A stretch of DNA of 64,000 bases from Acinetobacter pullicarnis (GCF_006352475.1 NZ_VCMZ01000001.1:3224001-3288000), one strand, 5' to 3'. Positions 32,110-42,722 are shown, counted from the first letter of the stretch. Numbers and translations: made by a program. Notes: generated from the sequence alone by a model not told the origin.

Positions 32110-34262
32110 GTGCGATTCAATTTGAAAAAAATGCAGATGGCATTGTCATTCTAACTTTAGATTCACCCAATCAATCTGCCAATACCATGAATGCCGATTT
32201 TCGTGCAGCACTCGAACGCACGGTTGAGCAGCTTAAAACTGAAATTGCCACGCCCTCAAATCCGCCAATCAGCGGCATTATTTTCCGTTCTGCCAAAAAA
32301 ACCTTTTTCGCAGGGGGCGATTTAGATGAGTTGATTCAAACTCGCCCCGCAGACGCCACTGCATTTTTTCAGATGGTGGAACAATTAAAAGCGGCCTTCC
32401 GTTGTATCGAAACACTGGGCCTGCCTGTGGTGGCAGCCTTAAATGGCACGGCGCTTGGCGGTGGTTGGGAAATTGCATTGGGTTGCCATTATCGAATTGC
32501 CTTAAATGACCCGAAAAGCACATTTGGTTTACCCGAAGTCACTTTAGGCTTATTGCCCGGTGGTGGTGGCATTGTACGCATGGTGCGTTTACTTGGGTTG
32601 CAAACTGCACTGCCACTGTTGCTTGAGGGCAAGCAGTTTGGCATTGCCCAAGCGCGAAGTTTGGGGTTAATTCACGATACTGCCGAGAGCACACAAGCAC
32701 TGCTAGATAAAGCTATTGCCTGGATTAAAGCCAATCCAAAATCGCAACAAGTCTTCGATGTCAAAGGCTATAAAATTCCGGGCGGTGATCCTAAAACTCC
32801 GGCTGTGGCACAAATGCTCGCGATTGCCCCTGCCATTTTACGTGACAAAACCAAGGGCTGTTACCCAGCACCTGAAGCGATTATGGCGGCCGCAGTTGAA
32901 GGCGCTCAGGTTGATATTGATACCGCACTCCGGATTGAATCACGTGCCTTTACCGAATTGGCAATTGGGCAAGTCTCTAAAAATATGATCGGCACTTTTT
33001 GGCATGGTCTAAATGCAATCAAATCCGGTGCCAGTCGTCCCAAAGATCAACCGAAATGGCAAGCCAGCAAAGTCGGCATACTTGGCGCAGGCATGATGGG
33101 CGCAGGCATTGCCTACGCCACCGCCAGTAAAGGCATTGCAGTGGTGCTTAAAGATGTCAGTATCGAAGCGGCTGAAAAAGGCAAAGCATATAGCCAGAAA
33201 TTACTTGATAAACGAGTTAGCCAAGGCCGCCTCTCTGCGGAAAAGCGTGATCAAATCCTCGCCCTCATCCAACCGACCGTGACAGCAACCGACTTGGCTG
33301 GCTGTGATCTCATCATTGAAGCGGTGTTTGAAAATCCAGCACTGAAAGCTAGCGTTACCCAAGAAGCGGAACCATTCCTCGCCGCGGATGGTGTGATGGC
33401 CTCCAACACCTCAACCCTTCCGATTAGCCAATTGGCACAGGCCAGTGCAGATGCCAGCCAGTTTATTGGACTACATTTCTTTAGCCCCGTCGACAAAATG
33501 CAATTGGTTGAAATTATTAAGGGTCAGAATACCTCTGCCGCGACCGTGGCCAAAGCCTATGACTTTGTACAACAGATTGGTAAAACCCCAATTGTGGTCA
33601 ATGACAGTCGTGGCTTTTTCACCAGCCGGGTCTTTGGTACCTTTGTCCAAGAAGGTCTACGCCTCTTAGCCGAAGGTGTACATCCCGCCAAAATCGAGAT
33701 GGCCGCCTTAAAGGCTGGTATGCCCGTCGGCCCCTTGGCGATTCAAGATGAAGTATCCCTCACCTTGTCTGAACATATTGCCACAGAGGCACGCAACGCC
33801 TTAACAGCTGAAGGAAAAACCGTAGCCTATTCAAGCGCGGATGAGCTACTTGCATGCATGATTCACCAATTTGGACGCAAAGGCAAAGCGGCTGGTGCAG
33901 GGTTTTATGACTATCCTGAAAATGCAAAAAAACAACTCTGGTCTGGCTTAGATCATTGGTACCAAGCCGATGTCGTTATTTCAGAACAAGAGATGATTGA
34001 CCGCTTTTTGTTTGTACAAGCGCTAGACACTTTACGCTGCCTTGAAGAAGGAGTATTAACTTCGGTAGTAGATGGCAATGTCGGCTCGATTTTTGGGATT
34101 GGCTTTGCCCCGTGGACAGGCGGTGCAATTCAATTTATAAACCAATATGGACTGGTACGTGCCTTGAGCCGATCTCAAGCACTTGAAATACAGTATGGTG
34201 CACGCTTTAAAGCACCTGCATTATTGATCGAACATGCCCAATCAGCAGATCCGATCAGCTAA
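32106..34262 (+). CDS. 3-hydroxyacyl-CoA dehydrogenase / enoyl-CoA hydratase (FadB/FadJ-type)
   Basis: Multifunctional beta-oxidation protein of 718 residues. The N-terminal crotonase domain (about 1-190) has [27 protein letters not shown] and [14 protein letters not shown] with the two catalytic Glu positions. The NAD-binding part starts at about 322 with [13 protein letters not shown], and [14 protein letters not shown] carries the catalytic His of the dehydrogenase. It overlaps the thiolase stop as ATGA. Cytosolic; expected partner is the thiolase. Confidence 0.93.
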   Translation: MSAIQFEKNADGIVILTLDSPNQSANTMNADFRAALERTVEQLKTEIATPSNPPISGIIFRSAKKTFFAGGDLDELIQTRPADATAFFQMVEQLKAAFRCIETLGLPVVAALNGTALGGGWEIALGCHYRIALNDPKSTFGLPEVTLGLLPGGGGIVRMVRLLGLQTALPLLLEGKQFGIAQARSLGLIHDTAESTQALLDKAIAWIKANPKSQQVFDVKGYKIPGGDPKTPAVAQMLAIAPAILRDKTKGCYPAPEAIMAAAVEGAQVDIDTALRIESRAFTELAIGQVSKNMIGTFWHGLNAIKSGASRPKDQPKWQASKVGILGAGMMGAGIAYATASKGIAVVLKDVSIEAAEKGKAYSQKLLDKRVSQGRLSAEKRDQILALIQPTVTATDLAGCDLIIEAVFENPALKASVTQEAEPFLAADGVMASNTSTLPISQLAQASADASQFIGLHFFSPVDKMQLVEIIKGQNTSAATVAKAYDFVQQIGKTPIVVNDSRGFFTSRVFGTFVQEGLRLLAEGVHPAKIEMAALKAGMPVGPLAIQDEVSLTLSEHIATEARNALTAEGKTVAYSSADELLACMIHQFGRKGKAAGAGFYDYPENAKKQLWSGLDHWYQADVVISEQEMIDRFLFVQALDTLRCLEEGVLTSVVDGNVGSIFGIGFAPWTGGAIQFINQYGLVRALSRSQALEIQYGARFKAPALLIEHAQSADPIS

Positions 34263-34537
34263 GTCACTTTATACGCAATACATTGTGTACCAGCGGGTTT
34301 AGACCAGCTGGTACATTCCATCTGCACTGATTTTCTCGCAAAAACCACTCCAAACATCGCCAACCGATAACAGCAAGTGTAGATGTGACCATCGATTCAG
34401 ATGATTTTCATTTCAGCGAACGTGCCATCAAACTTTAAATTCCAATCGCCGTGTTTTGATGATTTGGATCAGTTTTTCACAGAATGGCTGTGCTATCATG
34501 AGCGCCATTTTGAATATTTCACTTCGGAATCTAACGC

Positions 34538-34837
34538 ATGAATGACATCGTTACACCTGAAAAAAATGCTTGGGGCTGGAAAGGCGCCATCATTGCTGCG
34601 GTACTCAGTGTATTATTCTTGGCTATTTTTTATTTAGCCATGAGCAATGAGCCGGACTACATGCCAAGCCAACAAAATAAGCCGACGCAACAACATGCAT
34701 TCAAAAATGCACCAAGCATGTCCGCTGAAGCGATGGCTGAAGCACAACAGCAAAAACTTGCGCGTGAAGCTGCTGCAACAAATAAAGCAGCCGAAAATCA
34801 TAACGCTGCGCCTGCTGAATCCGCACACGGTCACTAA
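34538..34837 (+). CDS. Small single-span membrane protein of unknown function
   Basis: 99 residues. One membrane segment at about 16-36 (IIAAVLSVLFLAIFYLAM) followed by an Ala/Gln/Lys-rich tail ending in AHGH, probably periplasmic. No recognised domain. Monocistronic with a strong terminator after it. The frame is supported by the placement of the membrane span and by the terminator. Confidence 0.65.
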   Translation: MNDIVTPEKNAWGWKGAIIAAVLSVLFLAIFYLAMSNEPDYMPSQQNKPTQQHAFKNAPSMSAEAMAEAQQQKLAREAAATNKAAENHNAAPAESAHGH

Positions 34838-34877
34838 TCGATATCGCGATTAAAAGACAATTGAAATGAAACTGTAA

Positions 34878-34910
34878 AATAATCAAGATCTTCGGATCTT
34901 GATTATTTTA
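34878..34910 (+). terminator. Terminator with UUCG loop
   Basis: AATCAAGATC/GATCTTGATT stem closed by a TTCG tetraloop, with TATTTTA after; symmetric enough to serve both strands. Confidence 0.85.
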
Positions 34911-34914
34911 CACC

Positions 34915-35172
34915 TCAATGTTGCTGACTGGCACAGTCCAATATACCGACTCCGTCCACCAAATCCGCTATCCCCAAGTTCCCGAATCGCGAGGTAGTGA
35001 TTGATTGGCCCGTTCTCTTGTCGATCATTACGACTGCTACTGTATCTTGCATCACTATGCTAAAAAATTTGGGACTGAATAACCTTCCAATGTGCACGTG
35101 GCTGATCGCTTGGACTATTTCATAGGTTTCATAGGTAATCACATTCCTTGTGCTGTTGATTGCCCTTTCCAC
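34915..35172 (-). pseudogene. Possible remnant of a small lipoprotein gene
   Basis: An open frame of 85 codons (GTG start at 35172) ending at the UUCG terminator. The same frame continues open upstream to 35238, right behind the GNAT stop, and there reads CCGCTQQDSTIADVISL, which resembles a lipobox cysteine and the first mature residues but lacks a start and signal peptide. It has protein-like composition. It may be a decayed lipoprotein gene or an unrelated short gene; I do not recognise a family. Confidence 0.35.
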
Positions 35173-35238
35173 TGTGAGGGAAATGACATCAGCAATGGTT
35201 GAATCCTGCTGAGTGCAACCACAACAACGGTTAAACTC

Positions 35239-35661
35239 TTATAATGTCATCACCATATCGACATGCGGAATCCCACAGTCTAAATAGGACTCGCCTTGCA
35301 CCGCAAAGCCAAGCCCACTATAAAATTGTGTCGCATGTACTTGTGATGAGAGGATCAGTTCTTTGCGCTGTTGCTGTTTTGCCAAAGCAATAATCTCTTG
35401 CATGACAAGCTTACCAATCCCCTTACTGCGATACTCTTTAAGCACTGCCACACGCCCAACATGATCATTGCTCAGCAGCCGCGCTGTGGCAATTGGCTGA
35501 TCTGCATCATAGACCACAAAATGAGTTGAAATCGGATCTTGATCATCCCATTCATCTTCGGGGGCGATATCCTGCTCTAAAATAAATACCAGTTCACGGA
35601 TGTGTTGTGCATGCTGTTGCAGGCTGTGCCAATCCCCGACAACGACAGTGAATTCAGACAT
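35239..35661 (-). CDS. GNAT-family N-acetyltransferase
   Basis: 140 residues, cytosolic. Starts MSEFTVVVGDW; the Q/RxxGxG-type acetyl-CoA loop is RSKGIGKLVMQEI and the C-terminal part ATQFYSGLGFAVQG is typical of small GNATs of the ElaA/YjcF kind. GGAGAAAG precedes the ATG. Substrate unknown. Confidence 0.85.
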   Translation of the reverse strand: MSEFTVVVGDWHSLQQHAQHIRELVFILEQDIAPEDEWDDQDPISTHFVVYDADQPIATARLLSNDHVGRVAVLKEYRSKGIGKLVMQEIIALAKQQQRKELILSSQVHATQFYSGLGFAVQGESYLDCGIPHVDMVMTL

Positions 35662-35768
35662 TTTCTTTCTCCAAATTAACCTAGCTTTGATGATGCGTTG
35701 ATCTAAAATAGTTGCTTTGCTTGATTCAAGTCAGTGTAGTTGAGTTTGCTAAAAAACACTTTGCCTGC

Positions 35769-36986
35769 CTAACACTTTTTACCTAAATCATGTTGTTCCC
35801 ATTGATCACTCAACAGCAACTCCAAAGAATGCTTTTTAATCCCATAATGCTGTTTAAGGGCTTTAATTTGTTCTAAAACAAGTGGATCTGGTTCAGTGAA
35901 CTCTCGACGTTTGGTCGCCAAAATCATTTTATTTTTACTGGTATGTTCAAGTGCTACAAATTCAAATACTTTAGATTCATAACCATAAGCTTTGAGCAAT
36001 AACGCGCGAATGGTATCGGTGAGCATTTCGGCTTGCTGTCCTGCATGAATCCCAAATTGTAGCATCGGTTGCAGTAATACTGGGCTTTGCATTTGTGGGC
36101 GTAACTCTTTATGACAGCACGGCGCACACATAATCACAGAAGCATTCAAACGGATACCGGTATGTATGGCAAAATCAGTCGCAATATCACAGGCATGCAA
36201 TGCAATCATCACATCTAAATGTTCGGGTTGATAACTTCTGACATCGCCTTGGAAAAATTCCAATTGGCTAAATTCGCTCTTTTCTGCGACTTTTTGACAG
36301 AACTGCACCATCTGATCATTCAGCTCCACTCCAGTCACCGATGGCGTCTGCTGCTGTTTCAATAAATAATCATACAGGGCAAAGGTTAAATAGCCTTTGC
36401 CCGAGCCAAAATCCACCACCTTCAAAGCGTGGTCCGAGCTTGGAATTTGGCTCAGTGCATTCGAGAAAATTTCCACAAATTTATTAATCTGCTTCCATTT
36501 ACGCGCCATGCTTGGAATCAGTTGAGCCTGAGCATCACAAATCCCCAAATGCTGTAAATAGGGACTGTTCTGATCGAGCAGACGATTTTTCTCCCGATCA
36601 TGACTGGTTTTGCTGGCTTGCACTGAACTTGACTGGATTTTGTGCTGTGTCAGCAGAACTTTCTTTTTGGTTTTCTTAAGCTGCACTTCGTGGAGTGTGC
36701 TGAATAAATTGGCTTGCTTGGACTGACTCAACAGTAACTCAATTTCGATAATCGCCTGATCAGGCTCAAAATTTTGTGTGACATCTTGGGTTTTATACTT
36801 AAACACACACTGAATAATAGGACGATTCTGCAATTCAATCCGTCGCATACTGATTTTTTCTAAATCGACACGCTCACCTTGATATTGGCTCAAAACCAAG
36901 CGCTCAAACTGATTTGTGGCAATGGCTTGCTGAACAGCAGTTAAAAATTGTTGTTCTTGATCTGTAGTTGACGCCGCTGCGCACAT
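35769..36986 (-). CDS. SAM-dependent methyltransferase
   Basis: 405 residues. An N-terminal region of about 160 residues is followed by a class I methyltransferase domain with motif I VVDFGSGKGYLTFALYDYL (about 188-206), motif II GVELN, and IALHACDIATD, then CAPCCHKEL; this pattern fits the Methyltransf_32 / GSTCD-like group. In related proteins the target is thought to be RNA, but none is established here. Monocistronic. Confidence 0.8.
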   Translation of the reverse strand: MCAAASTTDQEQQFLTAVQQAIATNQFERLVLSQYQGERVDLEKISMRRIELQNRPIIQCVFKYKTQDVTQNFEPDQAIIEIELLLSQSKQANLFSTLHEVQLKKTKKKVLLTQHKIQSSSVQASKTSHDREKNRLLDQNSPYLQHLGICDAQAQLIPSMARKWKQINKFVEIFSNALSQIPSSDHALKVVDFGSGKGYLTFALYDYLLKQQQTPSVTGVELNDQMVQFCQKVAEKSEFSQLEFFQGDVRSYQPEHLDVMIALHACDIATDFAIHTGIRLNASVIMCAPCCHKELRPQMQSPVLLQPMLQFGIHAGQQAEMLTDTIRALLLKAYGYESKVFEFVALEHTSKNKMILATKRREFTEPDPLVLEQIKALKQHYGIKKHSLELLLSDQWEQHDLGKKC

Positions 36987-37097
36987 AAGTTAACTCTTGG
37001 CAATGAATAGCAATAGACGGCTTATTTTAGAGGGTCTTACCAAAAAGGCAAAACTACTTTACTATACAAGTGTATTTTTAATCATAAAGAAGCCCAA

Positions 37098-37739
37098 ATG
37101 ACCGTATCTCTAGCAGCTGCCTATGATCCACGGGAAGAAAAAATAAATGCAATTAGTCATGCTATTGGTACTTTTTTAGCGCTGGTCGCTGGTATTCTAC
37201 TGCTCATCAAAGGCCAGTATCTGAGTCCTTGGCAATTTTTTGGCTTGATTGTCTATGCCGCCAGTATGGTATTACTCTTTTTAAGTTCAACCATTTACCA
37301 TTGGTCACAAGATCCCGTAAAGCGCCGTTGGTATAAAAAACTCGATCACACCGCGATTTATTATTTAATTGCAGGTACCTATACCCCCTTTCTCAGTATC
37401 GGCATTCCAACCACCAAAGCGCATTATTTGTTAATTGCACTGTGGGTGATTGCTGCAATTGGCACATTGTTCAAGTTGGTATTTATCCACCGCTTCGAAA
37501 AAATTTCGCTGATCGCCTATTTATTGATGGGCTGGTTAGCGGTTTTAGTGATGGATGATATGCACCATTACTTAAGTCGTGATTGCCTGACTTGGTTGAT
37601 TATAGGTGGTCTTGCTTATACCGTAGGTGCATTGTTTTATGCATTAAAAAGAGTAAGATACACTCATGCCATCTGGCATATTTTTGTTTTGATAGGGGCG
37701 GGATCACATTTCTTGGCGATTTATCTTTACATTCTATAA
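37098..37739 (+). CDS. Hemolysin III / PAQR family membrane protein
   Basis: 213 residues, seven predicted membrane spans. N-terminal EEKINAISHAIGTFLA, SSTIYHW and DHTAIYYLIAGTYTP, and a C-terminal HAIWHIFVLIGAGSHFLAI give the conserved Ser, Asp and three His of the PAQR/HlyIII metal site. Despite the family name a role in haemolysis is not implied; bacterial members are thought to act in membrane lipid homeostasis. Confidence 0.9.
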   Translation: MTVSLAAAYDPREEKINAISHAIGTFLALVAGILLLIKGQYLSPWQFFGLIVYAASMVLLFLSSTIYHWSQDPVKRRWYKKLDHTAIYYLIAGTYTPFLSIGIPTTKAHYLLIALWVIAAIGTLFKLVFIHRFEKISLIAYLLMGWLAVLVMDDMHHYLSRDCLTWLIIGGLAYTVGALFYALKRVRYTHAIWHIFVLIGAGSHFLAIYLYIL

Positions 37740-37875
37740 TCCTGTGGGGTTCGATATTCAGTGACCCTGAGACGGCAACTAATGGACTAGACCGCTGCTT
37801 TTTTAAGAAATTACGCCTTTTTTAAAAAATTACGCTTTAAAACGAATTCTAATTTTACAACGTATAGGGTGCAAC

Positions 37876-39189
37876 ATGGCGTCATCAACTCCAAGCATAA
37901 CTACAGAAATACCCACCAACTCCAAAGCCCGCGTGTTATTTGCAAGCTTGGTCGGCACCACCATCGAATTCTTTGATTTCTATATCTATGCAACAGCTGC
38001 GGTACTGATTTTTCCACATCTGTTTTTTCCAACCAGTACCGATCCAACCACTGCAACGATTCAATCGCTGGCCACTTTCGCCTTGGCCTTTATTGCGCGG
38101 CCAATTGGTGCGGCAATCTTTGGTCATATGGGCGACCGTATCGGTCGTAAAGCGACGCTGGTCGCAGCCCTGCTCACCATGGGGATCTCCACTGTTTTTA
38201 TTGGTTTATTACCTACCTATGCACAAATTGGTATTGCAGCACCGCTGCTCCTTGCCTTGTGTCGTTTAGGTCAAGGTTTAGGTCTGGGTGGAGAATGGAG
38301 TGGTGCTGTCTTATTGGCCACTGAAAATGCACCAGAAGGCAAACGTGCATGGTACGGCATGTTCCCACAATTGGGTGCACCATTAGGCTTTATTCTTGCA
38401 ACCGGTTCTTTTCTACTGCTTGGTGCATTAATGTCAGATGAAGCCTTTATGGCTTGGGGCTGGCGTATTCCCTTCATTTCAAGTGCCGTACTGGTGATTA
38501 TTGGTCTGTATATCCGCTTGAAATTGCATGAAACACCTGCATTCCAAAAAGTATTAGACACTCAAAAAGAAGTGAATGTTCCATTTAAAGAAGTCTTCAC
38601 CAAACATTTTCCAATGCTGATATTGGGCACAGTCGCTGCGATCTGTACTTTTGTAGTGTTCTACTTAACCACTGTTTTTGCATTAAACTGGGGAACCACA
38701 CAACTGGGTTATAGCCGTGGTGAATTCTTAAAATTACAACTCTTAGCCACCTTATGCTTTGCAGCATTCATTCCTTTGTCTGCTGTTTGTGCTGAAAAAT
38801 TTGGCCGTAAAACCACGTCAATCGCCGTATGTCTAGCAGCCGCTGTCTTTGGTCTGTTTTTCTCTTCGATGCTGGCATCGGGAAGCACGTTTATTGTATT
38901 CTTATTTTTGTGTTGTGGCCTTGCGCTTATGGGCATGACCTATGGACCAATTGGTACCGTACTTTCAGAGATTTTTCCAACTTCTGTACGTTATACCGGT
39001 TCAGCCTTAACCTTTAACTTAGCTGGAATTTTTGGTGCTTCATTTGCACCACTCATTGCGACTAAGCTGGCCACTGAATATGGTCTTTATGCTGTTGGTT
39101 ATTATTTGAGTGCGGCATCTATTCTTTCACTTTTGGCCTTCTTGGCGATTCGTGAAACAAAACATGATGATGTCAACAATCAGATTTAA
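37876..39189 (+). CDS. MFS transporter of the metabolite:H+ symporter (MHS) family
   Basis: 437 residues with twelve predicted spans. GHMGDRIGRKATLVAALL between spans 2 and 3 and GQGLGLGGEWSGAVLLATE are MHS hallmarks (ProP, ShiA, KgtP relatives). Proton-driven uptake of an organic acid or osmolyte is expected; the substrate cannot be decided from sequence. Followed by its own terminator. Confidence 0.88.
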   Translation: MASSTPSITTEIPTNSKARVLFASLVGTTIEFFDFYIYATAAVLIFPHLFFPTSTDPTTATIQSLATFALAFIARPIGAAIFGHMGDRIGRKATLVAALLTMGISTVFIGLLPTYAQIGIAAPLLLALCRLGQGLGLGGEWSGAVLLATENAPEGKRAWYGMFPQLGAPLGFILATGSFLLLGALMSDEAFMAWGWRIPFISSAVLVIIGLYIRLKLHETPAFQKVLDTQKEVNVPFKEVFTKHFPMLILGTVAAICTFVVFYLTTVFALNWGTTQLGYSRGEFLKLQLLATLCFAAFIPLSAVCAEKFGRKTTSIAVCLAAAVFGLFFSSMLASGSTFIVFLFLCCGLALMGMTYGPIGTVLSEIFPTSVRYTGSALTFNLAGIFGASFAPLIATKLATEYGLYAVGYYLSAASILSLLAFLAIRETKHDDVNNQI

Positions 39190-39208
39190 TGCTAAGCGTA
39201 TTGTTCAG

Positions 39209-39236
39209 AAAGCCAGTATTTATACTGGCTTTTTTA
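39209..39236 (+). terminator. MHS transporter terminator
   Basis: AAAGCCAGTA/TACTGGCTTT stem with a 4-base loop followed by a T-run, 20 bp after the stop. Confidence 0.8.
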
Positions 39237-39317
39237 TTAGACAAAAATCTAGAATACGCACCACAAATAATAAACACGCGAAAAAAATAAGATTTAAATT
39301 AAAAAAAGGAATTCAAA

Positions 39318-39881
39318 ATGCGCCAACTCAGTAGTACTGAACGTGAGCAAGTTCTGACTTTTATTCAACAAAGTCAAAAAATATTAGCCATCAAATATAT
39401 ACGTCATTTATTCAATTATGGCGTATCAGAAGCCAAACATGATGTCGAACAACTGATGATTAATCCAGACTTTGAACCCCAAATTAAGGAGCAACAATCC
39501 GATCAACCATCCGATGCGCTCTATCAAAACCTCGAACACAACGAAAATACCCTCGAGCTTTTTCTAACCCGCAATAACGGCGAAATACTGCTTATTGATG
39601 AGCAGCATCCCGAATGGCGTGCGGTTATGCTGCATTTTAATGCACGGGAATTTTCGACTAAACAAGATTATATCAATGCGATGCGACTCAAACGCAATGC
39701 CGAGGATCTCGCCTCAATACAGCAACAACATCAAGATCAACAAATCCGAAATGCTTCGATGTATTACAAAAATCTGCTTCAAGCACTGCAAATTCAAGAC
39801 CGCAAAAACAATTTAATCATCGCTATATCTACTGTGACGATTCTCACGATTTGCACAATGTATCTGATGGTTGGCCATTAG
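39318..39881 (+). CDS. Tail-anchored protein with an L7/L12-like motif
   Basis: 187 residues, AAGGA before the ATG. Residues about 20-47 read KILAIKYIRHLFNYGVSEAKHD in outline, close to the KxxxIKxxRxxxxxGLxEAKxxVE pattern of the ribosomal L7/L12 C-terminal domain; the rest of that domain is not obvious. The middle is hydrophilic with Gln-rich helix, and the extreme C-terminus (about 167-185) is a membrane segment, giving a tail-anchored topology. No family recognised and function unknown. Confidence 0.7.
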   Translation: MRQLSSTEREQVLTFIQQSQKILAIKYIRHLFNYGVSEAKHDVEQLMINPDFEPQIKEQQSDQPSDALYQNLEHNENTLELFLTRNNGEILLIDEQHPEWRAVMLHFNAREFSTKQDYINAMRLKRNAEDLASIQQQHQDQQIRNASMYYKNLLQALQIQDRKNNLIIAISTVTILTICTMYLMVGH

Positions 39882-39961
39882 GAAAAATCGTGACAGTGCA
39901 ATCAGCTTTTTAGCTCTGACTGCATCAATACCCACTTTAGAGGATGTAATGCAATCCCCAA

Positions 39962-40987
39962 TTAACTCAATTCAATAATATCAATGGTTGGTGGTGCACG
40001 AAAACGTAAAGGCACACCAACCATTCCAATCCCAAGTGTCACAAAAACATCTGCATTTTCATGGCTATATAACCCACGCTTATGGCCTAAAATCGATACC
40101 TTTTTCATCACATAGTTGGTCAACCATGGCAATTCAACCTGCCCACCATGGGTATGCCCCGATAGCATCAACGGTCGTGTTGGCAGATTTGGTACCATAT
40201 CCACCGTGTCTGGGTTATGCGATAAGATTAACCATGGCTTGTCTTGCGGAAGTTCTGGCATATCACGCATATCCGATTTCCCCGCCCATAAATCGCCAAC
40301 GCCAATTAATCTAAACTCATCAAAGTCTACAATTTTCCCTTCAATATCAATCACATTATTATTGCTTAATGCACGTTGTAATAGTTCTTGGATCGGTGGA
40401 CCTGGATATTGTTCATCATGATTACCATTGACCGAATAAATAGGCGCTTGAATTTTTTTAAGGATTGCCAATTCTTGTTCTAGGTGGTTTTCCGGCTCAT
40501 AGGTCCAATCTCCAGCAACTACAACAAAATCAGGTTGTTGCTGATTAATCTTCTCCACCACATGTTTGAGTTGACGCTCATGACCAGAGAATAAACCGAC
40601 ATGTAGATCCGCAATTAATGCCACACGAACGGGTTTTTTAAAGCCTGTATCAGTCACACTTAATTTGTATTTCATCTGATGAATTTTAATAAAATGTGGC
40701 TCAATAAAGCGTGCATAAATCAAAACAGTGCTTAAAACACAAATAAAAATACTTTGATGCAGAGAGTAATAGCCATACCAGCCGGAATAAGCACTAAATA
40801 AGACCATTGGAAACAATAAGTAAGAGAGATAAAATGCCAACAGATGTACGAAAGACTTAAAAGGATGTATGGTTTCAGTTCGTGATTGACTGATCCACGC
40901 TTGTGCAATCCCCCATATTGCAAGTACTGCAAAACTGATATAAAAGCACAAAATTACGGAATTCGTCGTCCACATACACTCACTCAT
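39962..40987 (-). CDS. Membrane-anchored metallophosphoesterase
   Basis: 341 residues. Three or four membrane spans in the first 100 residues, then a calcineurin-like phosphoesterase domain with all motifs: ADLHVG, GDWTY, GNHDEQ, SHNPD and SGHTHGGQ. Relatives of the YkuE type act on lipid-linked phosphoesters such as UDP-2,3-diacylglucosamine-like or other substrates; which one is not clear here. Divergent from the phospholipase-D-like gene. Confidence 0.88.
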   Translation of the reverse strand: MSECMWTTNSVILCFYISFAVLAIWGIAQAWISQSRTETIHPFKSFVHLLAFYLSYLLFPMVLFSAYSGWYGYYSLHQSIFICVLSTVLIYARFIEPHFIKIHQMKYKLSVTDTGFKKPVRVALIADLHVGLFSGHERQLKHVVEKINQQQPDFVVVAGDWTYEPENHLEQELAILKKIQAPIYSVNGNHDEQYPGPPIQELLQRALSNNNVIDIEGKIVDFDEFRLIGVGDLWAGKSDMRDMPELPQDKPWLILSHNPDTVDMVPNLPTRPLMLSGHTHGGQVELPWLTNYVMKKVSILGHKRGLYSHENADVFVTLGIGMVGVPLRFRAPPTIDIIELS

Positions 40988-41075
40988 TTTTTTTGAAAAA
41001 TTGACCTTCGGTTTAAATGTTTATCTTTTAACCGCGGGGAATTATACTCTGCGCACTGTACTCCCTGAAGATATT

Positions 41076-42722
41076 ATGCCTCGTACCATCAAAACTGCAA
41101 TTCAAATAGCAAAAAGCAATTCGATCACCTTAAAAATTAAGGTGAGGCTTAAGCAACAGTACGGTTTCATCTTCAGTATGCTCCTGCTACTCATCTTGTC
41201 AGGATGCAACACCCTTCCCAAACAATATCCGATTAAACCGGTCTATGCGCACGATATTGATACCAGCCAGACCCATTTAGCCCAAGTCATCACCCCACTT
41301 AAACACATGCACCCCGAATTAACCGGTTACCATGTGCTCTATGAACCACTCGATGCCCTGGCAGCACGTATTCACTTAATTGATCAAGCTGAAAAAACCT
41401 TAGATCTACAGTATTACATTTGGGACAATGACCGCATTGGTTCTCTTGCGCTCTATAAAATGATTCAAGCTGCCGATCGCGGGGTTAAAATCCGTCTCCT
41501 GATTGATGACAACAATGCCAAATCTATGGAAGCGATTTATCTGGCCTTAGATCAACATGCCAATATTGAGGTAAAGCTATTTAACCCTTATCGGTTTAGA
41601 CAGCTCCGTCCAATCGAGATGATCATTGATTTAAAACGTATTAATCGTCGCATGCACAACAAAACTTTTACCGCCGACAATCAAATTGCGCTGATTGGTG
41701 GACGGAATATGAGTAATCATTACTATAATGTCAGTGATAACTATCAGTTTTCTGATGTTGATGTGATGTTGGTCGGTCAAGCAGTCGAAGATATTAATCA
41801 CTCATTCGACGAATATTGGAACGACAACTATGCCTTTCCAGTCCAACAGATTGTCAATGCCAAACAGTACTATTTACGCTATGAAGGTCTTAAACAACAG
41901 TTGACCGACCATTATGAGTTGGCCACCGTACAGAACTATCTTGATTTCAGTAACCGTTCCAATGACTTTGAACAATGGTTGGAACACAATTCAAGTTGGG
42001 AATGGGTCAAAGCCGAAGTGGTCAAGGACTCTCCTGAAAAAATAAAAGACAAAGCTAAAAAAGAACAACATATTAACTTTCAAATGGTCAATAGCTTAGA
42101 CACCCCAGAAAAGCATGTTGATCTGATTTCTGCTTATTTTGTTCCCCAGCAAGATGGCGAAGAAAAAATAACCGAACTGGCTGAAAAGGGGGTGAAATTT
42201 CGTATTCTCACCAATTCATTTAAAGCCAATGATGTGGCCTTGGTACATGCCTTTTATGCCAAATACCGTGTCGACCTGCTTAAAAAAGGCGTGGAGCTAT
42301 ATGAGTTTTTACCCGCCCTGCCCGATGAGTATCTCAATTTAGATACCAAAGAACTTTCCAAAACAGCCAAAATTAGCCTCAAAGGTCTAAGCCGCTCTAG
42401 CTTGCATGCGAAATTGATGGCGGTGGATGATAAACAAGTTTTCATTGGTTCTTTTAATTTTGATCCACGTTCTGCCAACCTCAACAGCGAAATTGGGGTG
42501 ATTCTAAATAGCCCAGAACTTGCGACAGCAGTCAACGTCACCATGGATGCCAACTTAGAAAAATACGCGTATAAGCTAGTACTAGATGCCAACAATAAAA
42601 TCAACTGGCAACGTCAAACCCCGACTGGTATGAAAACCTACACCAAAGAACCAAAAATGAAATGGTGGCAAAGTATTGGCATTAAAGTCATTTCATGGCT
42701 GCCAATCGAAGGTTATATGTAA
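41076..42722 (+). CDS. Phospholipase D-family lipoprotein (ClsC-like cardiolipin synthase)
   Basis: Two HKD motifs: MHNKTFTADNQIALIGG and LHAKLMAVDDKQVFIGS, the double set needed for phosphatidyl transfer, with FNFDPRS after the second. A lipobox (LILSGC) lies downstream of MLLLL. The start is uncertain: ATG 41076 gives a long N-region before the lipobox, while an in-frame GTG at 41142 would give a normal 22-residue lipoprotein signal. The frame is open to 41001. Size and motifs fit the ClsC/YmdC group, which makes cardiolipin from PG and PE; here it would be envelope-anchored. Confidence 0.85.
   Translation: MPRTIKTAIQIAKSNSITLKIKVRLKQQYGFIFSMLLLLILSGCNTLPKQYPIKPVYAHDIDTSQTHLAQVITPLKHMHPELTGYHVLYEPLDALAARIHLIDQAEKTLDLQYYIWDNDRIGSLALYKMIQAADRGVKIRLLIDDNNAKSMEAIYLALDQHANIEVKLFNPYRFRQLRPIEMIIDLKRINRRMHNKTFTADNQIALIGGRNMSNHYYNVSDNYQFSDVDVMLVGQAVEDINHSFDEYWNDNYAFPVQQIVNAKQYYLRYEGLKQQLTDHYELATVQNYLDFSNRSNDFEQWLEHNSSWEWVKAEVVKDSPEKIKDKAKKEQHINFQMVNSLDTPEKHVDLISAYFVPQQDGEEKITELAEKGVKFRILTNSFKANDVALVHAFYAKYRVDLLKKGVELYEFLPALPDEYLNLDTKELSKTAKISLKGLSRSSLHAKLMAVDDKQVFIGSFNFDPRSANLNSEIGVILNSPELATAVNVTMDANLEKYAYKLVLDANNKINWQRQTPTGMKTYTKEPKMKWWQSIGIKVISWLPIEGYM

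Noticed and set aside
41126..41144. Inverted repeat CACCTTAA/TTAAGGTG near the phospholipase-D-like start
   Set aside because: Short stem with 3-base loop inside the probable coding or leader region, no T-run; too weak to call.
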